From NCBI GenBank assembly GCA_009617715.1, contig VTFK01000191.1:1116001-1180000 (forward strand): a DNA stretch of 64,000 nucleotides, read 5' to 3'. Shown piece by piece: positions 1 through 19,882 of the stretch. The notes below the pieces were generated by a model. That model was not told where the DNA came from. It saw only the letters and a list, made by a program, of their open reading frames with translations, and made no database searches. This stretch comes from Plectrocnemia conspersa (lineage: Eukaryota > Arthropoda > Insecta > Trichoptera > Polycentropodidae). Both the position numbers and the translations under genes were made by a program. Every line of letters begins with the position of its first letter. Within the stretch, counting starts at the first letter, position 1.

Positions 1-219
1 ACTTGTTATTGCTCTGCATACTTTTATCGCCGTCCTAGACGCATGATGTCATTTCGATCTGGTCGATCAAAATTTGGCTGGGCATCGATAATTGAAAGTT
101 GAAAGTGGTCGGAGTTCATAATCGACGGGCACCAACGCCCGCTTCGATGTTGATCGTGCGACTGTTTAAATTTTCAGTTTTTAGTAGGTAGTAGTACGTT
201 ACACATATTTTTCATTTAA
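1..219. other. Unassigned flank at window start
   Basis: Somewhat GC-richer non-coding DNA. I see no ORF, RNA gene or repeat that I can name. It may belong to the clathrin heavy chain first intron or 5' region, because the first coding exon of that gene was not found in the window. Confidence 0.3.
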
Positions 220-522
220 CCCTTTATGTGCTAGGTGCGGATAAATCCAAATCACCGTGTACGGCTCTTAGTGCGAAATTCGGATTTATCCCATGCTCAA
301 TAAAAAAAAGTGCTAAATTAATTTTAATAAAAATTCACGTAATTAGTCGATCATAGAGTAAAAAATAAAATTAAAGATTTAATCCTGAAGGTGAATATAG
401 ATGCAGCATAGAATGAATATAAACATGTAAAAAAATCTTAAGTACATCTTAAAATTTATTTTTTACTGTATAATTCACTAATTACGTGAATTTTCATAAA
501 TATTAATTCAGTACTTAAAGGG
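220..522. mobile_element. piggyBac-like MITE with long inverted repeats
   Basis: The left end is TTAA followed by CCCTTTATGTGCTA. The right end read on the other strand is TTGA-type flank (216-219 versus 523-526, one change from TTAA) next to CCCTTTAAGTACTG. Inside these lie imperfect inverted arms of roughly 60 bp sharing AAAATTCACGTAATTAGT. TTAA target duplication and CCCTTT ends are typical of piggyBac-type non-autonomous elements. No transposase is encoded. The family call rests on the ends only. Confidence 0.6.
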
Positions 523-3351
523 TTGACGGCGCGCATTGTATCGAAACAGATTGCGCTAGAACTTGCGCGCGTCCTCCAGTTTTTCGAATTGTAAAATTAC
601 TTTTTTTTCGATATTTCCGATAATTGTTTCAAAATAGTATAATATACATACTCAATTCGACGACTGCGAGTATGTTTCTACTTCGACTTGATCCTAGAGT
701 AGTGACTATCGTCGAGTAGAAAGTTTTAAGTGGCCACCATTATTTGTTGACGCTATTTGGATTACCGTAGGTCGCTATTTGGACTACCAAGGTTAACTAA
801 CAGCTGATGACTGATATGACACGTCAAATTGAAAAAACTTGACAGTTGTTTTTTTATTATTGAGTTTTACATTACTGTACTATCTGTTAAATTCAGACCA
901 GCTGATGTGTGTCATTGCGATTAGTAGCGTCTACTGCAGTAGCAGCGATTGGCAGCCTCGACTATATCCATAGATCATAAGATAATTTGGATTTCAATCT
1001 GTTTCACTTTTAACTCGTCGAAGTAATACACTACACTACTATGTGTTTATTTTATTAACTCAAAATTTAGACGGGCAGTAGTAATAGACGATTTACAACT
1101 GTTGTACATACAGTATAACACCAAACTGAAACATTCGTTCTGTTTCGTCGAGCGATGTAAAAGCGAGATCGTTATGCGCTCATAGACACACATCGGCATT
1201 ATTTTAAATTTATAATTTTAATCACATACATGTGTACGTAACCGAATAAAAAATTCAGATTGCGGTTGTGTGTTTATCTTTCATTTTATTATTCTTTCGT
1301 AACTGACTATTAATATTTCCGTTGCTATTTTCAACGCTACAAATGCGCACACGTAATACGCGGCAAACAATTCGATTAGAGATCGATCGTTTCATGCGAA
1401 ATGCGAAGATTTATGATTGCGGAGGGTCTGTGCGTACTGCGGCTAAATTTAGATTGAAAAGGGTCTTGGGAGTTTGAAATTATTATGCAGGATTCCTTTT
1501 GTGTTATTAGATAAAAGTTCATTAATTCAAAGCGAAGGTTTGGAATCGGAATTAGGTCTATTTGAAATAATAATAAATTAATTCGAAATAGGGTGTTAAA
1601 ATTAGAAAAACATAAAACTGAAATATTCACGTTATTTTGATGTAGGTATAAATACTACAACTACATTTAAAATTGATAAATATACACGCGTGTCGTTTAT
1701 TATTTCTCGCACACGTGAAATAACGTGGTATTGGATTCTTAAAAAAATACAATATAACATTTCGGTGAATACTTTTATTTTTCGTGTACTGATCGATACT
1801 TCTTACAGTATGTCTGTATATATTGTAAGTATATTTTGTCTGCGATAGCGCAAATCCATCCCATTGATTTTTTAATATTGCAGTAAGGTTTTTAAAAATC
1901 GTATCTTGGTTAGGAAATACTTTTAGGAAGTCTTAGGAAAACATTTTTTTTTATTTCTTGTTACTTTAAGTTTAGGTTATTGCGCATATTACGAGTTAAT
2001 CTTTGTTACTGCTCAGTCATCGGGTTTATTAATTGTGTTATTTTAATAAATACTATATAAATATCAAAGTATCATTAATTATTTACATTGATTGGGAAGC
2101 ACTGCTCTGAAACATCGCTTATCGCCCTTCTCAACCTTTTCATTCATAAAACACGAGAAAATATCTGAGCGTGCGCTTGCGCTTCCTGCGGATGTGACTC
2201 GTACAATTAGTCCTTTCCGTTAAGATATTTTTAGTCGCGTGAGCACGCTTCGATCGTAGATCTTATCTCGATGATATAACAAGATGGAATAGTTTGTAGA
2301 TTTTCGCTGGCGCATTTTGCGCCTTAATCTGCGAGTTTTACTATTGACCACACTGCTCTCTTTGTGTATTTGGGCAGAGTGCCAAGGCGCCAAAGATGAT
2401 GATTTGTCAAACAGGTCGGGGAATGCAATTTATCAAAAATAAAAAATTGCACTAGGGTAAAAACTGACCTTATGATTTTATGCCAATGATAATTAAAATA
2501 AATATATTGTTATTTACATTAATCACATTTGGAGTAATTAAGATAATCGATATTACTGATAATTATAATTTCTATATATTGAAACAGGTTTCTTTGAACT
2601 GATTAGTTTTAGTAGTATAAAATGCATAAAAATATAGAAATTAGGTACAAATAAATCATTTATTGTTTTCGAGCTTATGAATCACCTTGTTTCATCAGCA
2701 AATAACTACAATGTGTTGTTTATTGTTATCTGAGTGAGCAGAGCTCATGCACAATATAAATACCCATCTTAATACTATTTAATTTATTTGTATTTTTACT
2801 AAATTTTCAGACTATTTATGAAAACTAATTCTTAAGTCAGTTCAAACGTAGCATTTAACTTTATATAGTTATAGTTAATAATTAAGCTAATCGTGAACTG
2901 ACTTTATTAACAGTCTCATTTTGTTTTTATTTTTGCGAAAAAATGCGCTGTGATAAAATTTTTTGTTTTAAACTATAACTTTTCTGATCGTTGCTTTTTC
3001 GCGATTTGTAATTATCATGTAAAGTACTTAGTATGGTAATTACAACGTGCATTGTATTCTTTTAGTATAGTCAGAGCCATAGCAATGTTTTTGGCGCCCT
3101 TAACAAATATCAAATTTGGCACTCCTCTGTTTTTTTATTGGATTAAAAAAAATATTTAAATATTCAAAATATAAAAATTGTACATTCAAAATAAAATTAC
3201 AAGAACTAAAAAAAACAGATTGTTTTTTTATATTATAAATTTATTTAGCTTTATAGCTGATTTTTACATCAAACAAATTTTAACTAAACATATATAAATA
3301 ATATATAACAGAAACAGAAAATAAAAATAAACAGAAAAAAAAGACTTAATA
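523..3351. other. AT-rich non-coding DNA, probably clathrin first intron or upstream region
   Basis: No supported gene. Small structures: an imperfect inverted repeat at 675-723 (arms ending TCTACTTCGAC), a 21-bp direct duplication at 752-793 containing CGCTATTTGGA, and a GC-richer patch at about 2100-2400. A search for the missing first clathrin exon (a short exon starting with ATG and encoding the conserved PIRFQEHLQ end) found nothing here, so that exon probably lies before the window. Confidence 0.4.
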
Positions 3352-3600
3352 TTATAATTTATTTCTTAATGCAGGAAGATGTTTTTTTATTCCATTTAGG
3401 AAACCCGTTATAGTTTTATTTTTGCAGATTGTCCTAGGAATATTATTATACAAATTAACACCTCCAAACATAAATCCCTTAGTCATACTCGTTTTCTTAT
3501 ACCTAACTATCCTTAATTTTTCTCTATTTTTAGTATTAAATTTATGTACATCCTTTATTTATTTTAAATGTCGTACATTGACTATTTCGCAAAAAAACTA
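3352..3600 (-). mobile_element. 3' stub of the same non-LTR retrotransposon as at 53.9 kb
   Basis: Read on the minus strand this stretch matches the last part of ORF2 and the stop codon region of the LINE at 53877-55580: both share, on the plus strand, TACTCGTTTTCTTATAC, TTATGTACATC and the AAGACTTAATATTATAA end around the stop. Similarity fades near 3570-3600, so this is a heavily 5'-truncated, decayed insertion. The 98-codon plus-strand ORF over it is antisense and not a gene. Confidence 0.7.
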
Positions 3601-4127
3601 CCTATCGTATTATAAAAATATTAATTGTACTTACACTACAATAAAGATTTTGTGCTTTTTCTTTTTTTTCGTTCATTTATCATTTATTTTTATTAACGTT
3701 TTAACTTTTCATTTTTAAATAAACTTTTCTTAAATCTGCAATCATTAATTACCTTATTAACCTAAACTTAAATATTAATTGTGACTGAAAAAAAATCTAA
3801 AATGAAATTTTTCGTGCTTGGCGTTAGATTTGATGACAATCTTGACCGCTGATCACTCAAATTATTTATAAAAAAAATTTGTTTGCTAAATCTTCTTTCT
3901 GCTGAAGCCACTGTCGTTGGCATTGTGATAAATATACATATTGCTAATTCGATATTGGGATAGGATTCTTGTAAATTCCATCTGCCCAGTATATTAAAAT
4001 ATTAATGTGATAAATACTCCTGGGATCTTTATCTTCTAACAAAGTTTGTAATTGCCATTTTAAAAGTTTGATCTCATTTACAGATTTATCACAATCTTAT
4101 TTACTGGTATTTTTAAATGCTATCGAT
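3601..4127. other. AT-rich non-coding DNA
   Basis: Nothing recognised beyond low-complexity A/T runs. Confidence 0.4.
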
Positions 4128-4431
4128 ATGTGAGCGATTTATTTATGAGAAATTTTCGTGTGAGCAAGTTGTTACCTTGTGATCGATGTTTGTGTGAGCA
4201 ATTGTCCACGTGAACAATCTTCCTATGACCGGTTGTCATGTGAGCAATGATCACCGAACCCATATGGTCATATCTCGTAACTCTTCATCTTGACGGTAGG
4301 CCGTTCTGTTACAGTGAATATTTTGAAATTTGAAAGAGTGAAAATGTAAAGTCTATTCTTAGGCTCGCAAGCCAAATTAAAATTGGCTGCGGGCCGGATT
4401 TAACCCACGGGCTGTAGTTTACCAACCCCTG
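4128..4431. mobile_element. hAT-type element end with degenerate internal repeat
   Basis: The right end, read in reverse, starts CAGGGGTTGGTAAACTACAG and continues into GGGTTAAATCCGGCCCGC, the terminal sequence widely seen in animal hAT elements. Upstream, 4128-4245 holds several degenerate copies of a GTGAGCAA/GTGAACAA motif. The left terminus and target duplication were not found, so this is a fragment or a decayed MITE. Confidence 0.5.
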
Positions 4432-4867
4432 CTATATACAATGAATAAGCAATGTATGTTCCATATCATTAACAGTTTTTCATATAAGGGAAATTTTCAT
4501 TTTCATATAAATTTCATATAAAATTCAATTATTTATTTTTTATTGTATGAAAAATCGAGATAATGCTTAATTACATATTATAAAATATTTATGTAATTAT
4601 ATTATATATTATAAATGTTCACACTCGATCAAAAAACCGATTAAAAATATGTATTAATATATCTCATCTCATAATTTTTAAAATAACAGGTAAAAGCAAT
4701 ATACAATAAATATTTTTTTAACCAAAATGACTGTTCTGCACAATTGAGGTTGTTCTAGAATTTTATCAGTTGTTGAGATGAATTGAGTATTGTTTCATTA
4801 TATTCATGCTAATTTATTTTTATTATATACCTTTCATCTATTAATCTTTTTTCGTTGTATTATTTAG
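4432..4867. other. Intron DNA before clathrin exon 2
   Basis: AT-rich intron sequence ending in the acceptor TATTTAG at 4861-4867. No other feature seen. Confidence 0.5.
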
Positions 4868-11936
<7,069 letters not shown>

Positions 11937-13987
11937 GAATATCGAAATTGGAATCCGTGGAAAAAATAGTCTTTTCAATTCAATTTCTGAATCAAATCTT
12001 GTTTGGAGAAAGTGAAATTATGTTTGAGCATTATTATTTTGTATTTATGTAGCTTCAATTATGTATATTTCGTTATTTTGATGTTGAGCAATTTAATAAC
12101 TTTTTATAATTTAAAAAAAATATATATACGCATTCTTTGATTGGTATTTCAATAAATTATTTGGTTCAAAGCATTCGAGAGTACCTGTCGATTTTCATAT
12201 TTACTAATGGTACCATTGTTGTTCTGCTGAAAAAAAGGTCCTATTATAGTATAATTGTGCAAAAAATAGTTTATTAAAACAATGTGTATAGAGAATATAT
12301 TATGATATATATTTACATATACTAAAAAGATTATTAAAAATTCTCTTTGTTATATAAATATAACTTTAAAAAAATTCATAACAAAAATGACATAGATAAT
12401 GTTTGCTACCTTCGATAAACTGACATGTAATAAGAGTTTAATGGTGATTCGCTGAGACTTAGATGTTTATAAATAATGCGGAAGATTATTTGTTCTTGTA
12501 ATGTATAAATAAATCTGTTTGCAGTTTTAATGTTAAATATTAAAACACTGATTTTTTTTATGAAGTAAAGATGGAAGTACTATATTATGTAATTGTTTTA
12601 AGAAGTATCCGTCTGTCAGATTGGTAATTTAAAAATGTTATTTGTTGTTGATGTAATTGTGCATTGCTTGAAAGTTAAGATATTCAATGTATCTGTTCAA
12701 AATGTGTGCTTGCGAATTTTGTACATGTACATAGGTAACGATTACTTTCCGGAATGTATTCTATCTGTGTTTTTATGAAATTGGTTACATTATATATTTT
12801 TGGTTTCATTGTAAATTTTTTTGAGATGCTTTGTTTATGGTTATTAATTTAAAAAAAAAACACTTGAAATTTAATGGCATCTAAATATTGCTTGCATTAT
12901 TTTCTAAAAGTTAATCTGTTAATAAAATATTTTAATATTGATTACTTAGTTTCATCATATATACACACATTTTTTTTGCAATCTGATTTTGTTTTTAATA
13001 AATTTTTCTTGACATAATCATGACCTAAAATCACACGAAATATTATAATTTTTTATCATCTCTAATATAAAAAAAAAAATATATATATATATTCTTTTTC
13101 AAATGGTTCTCATTCATATTTTATGTTATAACTTAAAAAATAAACGTTATTCATGAATAATTCGTTTAATTTCATAAAATTCATTAATAACAATTCACTA
13201 CGAGTAACGAAATCCACTTATACTGATCTACTTTTTTTGTATTATTATTGACACTCGATGTATTTTCTTTTCATTATTTGATTCATGGTTTTGCTAATGA
13301 ATATATATTATATTATTTGTGAAAGTATTTAAAAATAATAAAAAATGTTTGAAATATTTACATTTATTATATATTATTATTATAACTATACGCTTAGATC
13401 ATTCCTTAAGTTTTCAAATATATTATTATTAGCCTTTATGTTTCGTTTCAAAATAGGATATGACAGATTTAGATTATACTAGTGTTGTATTTATTCCTGT
13501 AAAAAATGTGCTTTCTTGGATTTATAATAAAGTACGATTATTGAATATACATATATACATTCAAGAAGTTGTCTTTTATTTTTAAACTTTTACTGGTGTA
13601 AATATTTTCCCTTCAAAACAGATGTCCTACGCTAGCATTTGAGGAAATATATGTAAATATTTACCATGTAACTTGTAGTGAGGAGATTTGGCGAAAGTAT
13701 TTGATGTGTAAAGTGTAATATAAGTGTGGTGTGTATTGTAAATATCTATTCGAGTATTTTGTGTATTTACTGCCTAAATGTATTGTTGAAAACCTGACGA
13801 AAAGTATAAATTAAATAACGAGTGAATAGAAATGTAATTGATTAAGTTATTTGTTGAAATATACTGGGAAACAATTAATATATACATTTTGTCTGCTATC
13901 CTAGCTCTAGTGACATGAGCGGCAGGCGTTAATTTAACGAAAAGTCATTACGATTAAATATAAAAAACACTAATATAAATCAGGATT
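11937..13987 (+). other. Clathrin 3' UTR and downstream AT-rich DNA
   Basis: The 3' UTR begins after the TAG. The first good AATAAA is at 12151-12156. Further AATAAA matches occur downstream, for example near 13527, so a longer alternative 3' UTR is possible. No ORF or repeat of note up to the tandem array at 13988. Confidence 0.5.
12151..12156 (+). promoter_or_regulatory. Candidate poly(A) signal of clathrin heavy chain
   Basis: AATAAA about 215 nt after the stop codon, the first consensus signal on this strand. Confidence 0.5.
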
Positions 13988-15228
13988 GCAATGTTGCAAA
14001 AATCACCATTCGGTTTTTATGGCCACACCTTTAAACATTTATAGTTAATAATATTTTATAGCGTTATTTTTCAGCTGTTTTTTTCTGCGAACGCCAATTT
14101 TTGCTATACACAAACCTAAATTGCAAAATCTTTAAATCAGGTTTTGTTGCCAATTGTTTAATCTTGCAGAATTCGCCATTTTTAACGCTCCATCTAGCAC
14201 ACGAACCGAGATACAGCTGAAAACGTAAGTGATTTTTTTCGCAAAATTACGATAAATTTTTTTTATTTTTTTTAGGTTAAGTCAAAATTTAAACGAGTTG
14301 AAAGTTTAAAATTTATAAATTTATATTTTTTTCCGATAGTACTTTAACTAGGCTTCCATATGCAAAAAAAAATGCAATGATGCAAAAATCACCATTCGGT
14401 TTTTATGGCCACACCTTTAAACATTTATAGTTAATAATATTTTATAGCGTTATTTTTCAGCTGTTTTTTTCTGCGAACGCCAATTTTTGCTATACACAAA
14501 CCTAAATTGCAAAATCTTTGAATCAGGTTTTGTTGCCAATTGTTCAATCTTGCAGAATTTCTTATTTTTAACGCTCCATCTAGCACACGAACCGAGATAC
14601 AGCTGAAAACGTAAGTGATTTTTTTCGCAAAATTACGATAAAATTTTTTTTTTTTTTTTAGGTTAAGTCAAAATTTAAACGAGTTGAAAGTTTAAAATTT
14701 ATAAATTTATATTTTTTTCCGATAGTACTTTAACTAGGCTTCCATATGCAAAAAAAATTGCAATGTTGCAAAAATCACCATTCGGTTTTTATGGCCACAC
14801 CTTTAAACATTTATAGTTAATAATATTTTATAGCGTTATTTTTCAGCTGTTTTTTTCTGCGAACGCCAATTTTTGCTATACACAAACCTAAATTGCAAAA
14901 TCTTTAAATCAGGTTTTGTTGCCAATTGTTTAATCTTGCAGAATTCGCCATTTTTAACGCTCCATCTAGCACACGAACCGAGATACAGCTGAAAACGTAA
15001 GTGATTTTTTTCGCAAAATTACGATAAAATTTTTTTATTTTTTTTAGGTTAAGTCAAAATTTAAACGAGTTGAAAGTTTAAAATTTATAAATTTATATTT
15101 TTTTCCGATAGTACTTTAACCAGGCTTTCATATGCTGGAGAAAATGCAATGATGCAAAAATCACCATTCGGTTTTTATGGCCACACCTTTAAACATTTAT
15201 AGTTAATAATATTTTATAGCGTTATTTA
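13988..15228. repeat. 386-bp tandem repeat, about 3.2 copies
   Basis: Monomers begin (GCAATGTTGC or GCAATGATGC) at 13988, 14374, 14760 and 15146, exactly 386 bp apart; the fourth stops near 15228. Copies differ by few substitutions and by T-run length. Each full monomer contains CACCATTCGG, GGCCACACC and CGAACCGAGATACAGC, then GTAAGT and a T-rich AG 51 nt apart. No long ORF. It resembles a small satellite block or a recently expanded minisatellite. Confidence 0.92.
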
Positions 15229-18200
15229 TTGCAGTTAAGTTGTGCTGCCTAATAAAATTTGTATTTTCTTACGATCTTGTAATATCGAACTTTGACTTAA
15301 AAAAATTCCATTTCATTCGGTTGCAGTTGTAATATTTAATAAAAAAAATATATTATGTAAAAAACAGCAAAAAGAAAAGTTGAAAATTAATATTGTAAGA
15401 CTTATTATTAAGTTATATACTTATGTTCTTTCTTGTCATAATCTAAAATAAATTTAATGCTAAAAATAAACATATATAAAATACATATATCGCAGAAACA
15501 AAGTATGATTATTGTACTGCGAACGAGATCGAGATAATAACGTTAAGGTTTTATAGAATTCTCCAATTACGGGTCTCATCAAGGTGCTTCGTCCCTCTCG
15601 TGCGCGATCGCTGTTCAACGAGAAAAGGGCCGCTGGATTTTTCCCTTCGTCCGGAAAAATAATGCTATTAGCCGAATTAAGTGGCTCAAACTGTGCGCGA
15701 GAGCCTCCTTTTTATCGGTCCATTGAAAACCTGTAATATGTTTAAGAGGAACGGTTGAAGGGGATGTGACGGAAGGGGCGGGTACTCTAACGAGGTTTAA
15801 ACTAAGGAGAGATGGTTTGCAATTTTGTTAGAAAAAATCTTGAAATCTTAAGATGCTTAGGAATAATAAGTCTTAAAACATAAACTTTGTTTTGTGAAAT
15901 AAATAGATAATCAGCAGCCTGAGTTTGTGCTTTAAAAAGCGTGCGAATTTTTAAATTATTGGTTGTTTCAAACTTTGACATGACATGACATCTTAGTTCA
16001 AAGTTACGATAATCTAAAGTACAACCACTGTTGTGACGAATTCAATTTTAGTTAAACTAGTTGTAACAAGTAGATTGCATTGTGGAATTAAAATAATTTG
16101 ACGCTATCTATTTATCTGATTTATTATTTATGTAAAACTGCTAGTTAAAAATAGTATGTACTAAAGTAAAATAACGTAATTTAGTTTATATTATTTTATT
16201 ATATAACCGCTCTTATTATAGTTCTTAGTTTATTTAAAAATTGGATGTATTATTTTTAATAATTATGATGTAATAATATATTTTTTAAATATTTTATTAG
16301 ACTCATAATTGAAATAAAACATATAATAAATGCTTACTATGTAATTTCAATGACTATATTCACTACGCGATAGTCTAAGAACCTTATTGGTGACGGTTTA
16401 ATCAGTATCTTGTTCCCATTAAGTACAGGTATTAAGTTCACCGAAGCATAATTTAGAAACTGAGGGATTAACTTTGGCTGATTACGTTGAAATCCCGATC
16501 TTTGGTAATATCTAAGACGGTAATTATAAATGAAACGTTTTGATGCATTGCATATTTTAATAAATCGATCGTCTACTAATCATATTTTAGAATCTTAATG
16601 TTTTTAATAAATATATTATTGATTAATTAAAACATTAATAAACAATGAGATTTGCTTCAGAATATCTGCTTTATTTTAATTAATTCGCAAAAGCTCGTCG
16701 AAATCGAGTTTTGAGAAGCAATTAACTTTCACAGCTTTCTATTGAGATCGTCATTATTATACGCCACTCATGTCTGTAAGTCTCATTAATATCGCAAATA
16801 TATATCTCTTTCTCTTCAAGTGACTTCATATAAAATATATTTTAGTGAAATAATTCCTAACAAACTGTATTTCTTTATTTTATACGCAGAACCATGGAAG
16901 AAGGGAGAGTCTAAAAGCCTTTTTACTATTCGTCGATCCGTCCCCTCAAGACTTTTCATTAATCTAATAAAACACTCGAGAACGTAAAAAAATACGCCAT
17001 CTTTTTTTGTCACAGGTGAGAAAAACTCGCCTGGTTTTATTTTTGCGTTTACCTCATTTGCATTTTGGTTACTTTTCTGAAATGATAATGAAAATCCAAC
17101 CTAATTAATAATATTAAACAAATTTCAATTAATTATATACAATGGATATATTTAGCAATAAATTCATTATAAACATTATATAAATCGACAACTTATGTGT
17201 ACCCAATAATAAAAAAATATTCTATGATTGATTTACTGTTACTGTTACTGTTATACACAGATTATGCTTTTCTAAGAATAATTACAACGATAAACTAACG
17301 GTGTTGATGTATTTAAAATATATAATAAAACACCTAAATTAAATCAAATAGCATATAATGATTACTTACTACATTTTTTTAAACTAAAAGGGAAAATCTC
17401 TTTCACTTTATGTTTATTTCTTAGGCTTTCGGTATTTATTTTAATGTATTTTTTTAGAAACTTTAAATTTTCACTTTCTCACAATACTCTAATTCCAAAT
17501 ATATTTAATATTATTGATTGTGATACAATACATACTGATAAGGAGAGAGTAATTTTTTAGTCAGAAGTTGTAAGTCAGCCCAAAATTTTATATTTAAATT
17601 AGATGATTGTATATTTGTATCAAAACAATATAAAAGTTAAATTTAAATTTATTTTTTTATTAGATAACTTTTTTCTAATGCAAATACTAGTTACAAATGC
17701 AGATTTACTTTTTAATTATATTTCATTCATAACACGTTTATAAGCGGATTTAACGTTCGATATATTCCGGGAATATGCGCAGATTATGAATACAATTCAT
17801 TTGAAATCGTGAGCCTGGATTAATTCTGAGATGTTTATGTTCGCTGAGCGTTCGGCCGTATTGAAGATAAATAACATAATTTAATATTATTATAATAGAG
17901 TATAGAAGGTAGGCGTATACGTGTAATAGTATGGGGTTAAATTGTGTAGGGTTTAGTGCCGACAAGACAAACGGTCACTTTTGACCTAAAGTTGACCTGC
18001 GAAGGTCTACTCAACTTATGGCCAATAGAACTCGAAGCGAAAGACCTCTTAAAATTGATAGTAATAAAATATTAAAAACAATATTAAGTTTAAGTAGATA
18101 TAAAAAAGTTTGGTGGATAAAATACTTGATTTTAAATTAATAATAAATATATAACAATATTTTTGTCACAATAACAAACATGAGATAACTCAATTTTGAT

Positions 18201-18402
18201 TAAAATTACAGATTAATTTTAACTTTTTTATCAATTCTTTTTTTATATATAAGGAATTTTGGTTTGTTTTGACTTAGATAACTAGTTCATATGAATATAA
18301 TTAATTTAGTGTTAAATTTTGTATTATATATTTAAATTACAGCAATCGTGGAAAATAGATTCGTGTGAAAAATCACTTTAATACGGGATAATATATTCCA
18401 AC
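15229..18402. other. Intergenic DNA with GC-richer islands
   Basis: No supported gene. AT-rich background with islands of higher complexity at about 15510-15830, 16660-17050 and 17740-18050. They lack long ORFs or transposon ends and could be enhancers or old exons; the sequence alone does not decide. Confidence 0.35.
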
Positions 18403-19039
18403 TAGGGATTCCAATCCCGGGATCCCGAACGATTTTCAATACCCGATGAGTCCCGGGATTATAAAACATAATCCCGAATTTTTCGAATTGGTTGATTTAT
18501 CAAGCACAATCGAATTATTATTGACAACATCGTTATATTTCGTGTACAAACTTGCGCGAGTTGCACGTGTCATCTGTGAATCTTTGAGGCTGTGAGTCTA
18601 AACGTGCTTTTTCAGCAGCAGGCTGCTTAGGAACCAAAATCAGATCAAAGCTAAATGATAAAACACTTGATGCTTTGATGTTACTTCGTGAGTTTTATTC
18701 AAAATAATGTATTCAATTAATTGTCTATGAATGTACATAGTTATGTACATACATTGTCAAAAGTTCATTTTTTTCTTCTCAAATAAATATATAAGACCTT
18801 CCCTTTTTTATTTTTATTATATTATTTTTTATTTTAAGTCCAAGACTAAAATTATACGTACTTTATACATTGTACGTTATAAAAAACAGATGTAAAAATA
18901 TAATGTATTATTCATTTTAAATTATTTTTATCGATAAAATAACATGAAAATTATCCCGGGACTGGTCCCGGGATCCCGGATCGACTAATTGCAATACCGA
19001 AACCGGGATCAAAATTTTGGCCCGGGATTGGAATCCCTA
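18403..19039 (+). mobile_element. hAT deletion derivative, copy 1
   Basis: Starts TAGGGATTCCAATCCCGGG and ends with its inverse (CCCGGGATTGGAATCCCTA), flanked by the perfect 8-bp target duplication ATTCCAAC (18395-18402 and 19040-19047). Subterminal GATCCCGGGATC-like palindromes lie at both ends. An open stretch at 18612-18707 ends in TAA and reads like the last ~31 codons of a hAT transposase (TKIRSKLNDKTLDAL then LLREF), so this is an internal-deletion derivative. A near-identical copy is at 42822-43476. Confidence 0.93.
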
Positions 19040-19047
19040 ATTCCAAC

Positions 19048-19882
19048 GATTACGATCATAATATAGTTGAAAAATATTAACCGCATTTATTGTAGCTAAT
19101 TATATTACTAGATACAAAGCATTGAAATGTAATTTATATATTATTTTTGTAACACACTATATCATAATAAATAATACAAATATTTAATTACCTTGAAATT
19201 AAACCTTTTAAGGAACAACTAACAATCGTCTATTTTTATTTGATACAAGAGTAATATGAACTATGTAGCAGCCAAATAAATATTTTTTTTTACATATTTA
19301 CATAGATATTTATACACCAAGCTCTGTTGCTACAATAATATTACATATTTAAAGACTTATTAATGTTAAAATGAATATATACCATTTAATTTACAGAAGT
19401 TATTGTCATGTTACTTAATCAATACATACAATTTGTATTAATAATATACGTAATATTAAATGACATAAATATAGCTTTAAGCATTTTATTGTAAATGACA
19501 AACAGAAAAGATTGTGTTCCTCGAAAGAGTTTATATACTCTTGGGATAATAGTTAAAAAAATATGTTTTTCTATAAAGATTTGAAAGCAAAATGCCATAA
19601 ACGAATAATAGACATTTATTAATTCAAATAAAAGGTTATCACAATCCAACTATGCCATTATTATACAACACCCACAAATAATAAATATAAAATCCAACGA
19701 ATTAATAAATAAATAAAATATTATATAATAAAAATATCAATTTTTCAAAGACAATGAAATTCCTTAGTAACTCGACATATATTAATCGAAGATTATCGAT
19801 CCGTTTTGGTCCTTCGCGTTCATTATAACAAATCATCATACTATTAAAATTTAATTTTAAAATATATTTACATATTATAAAC
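19048..19882. other. AT-rich non-coding DNA
   Basis: Nothing supported; ORFs here are low-complexity. Confidence 0.4.

Noticed and set aside
3422..3718. 98-codon plus ORF
   Set aside because: Antisense to the LINE 3' stub on the minus strand and extremely hydrophobic from T-rich sequence.
1..4867. First coding exon of clathrin heavy chain
   Set aside because: Looked for an ATG followed by the conserved PIRFQEHLQ codons and a donor; not found, so no start is annotated.
18403..18470. GATCCCGGGATC palindromes as operator-like sites
   Set aside because: They are subterminal repeats of a hAT element, present in both copies.
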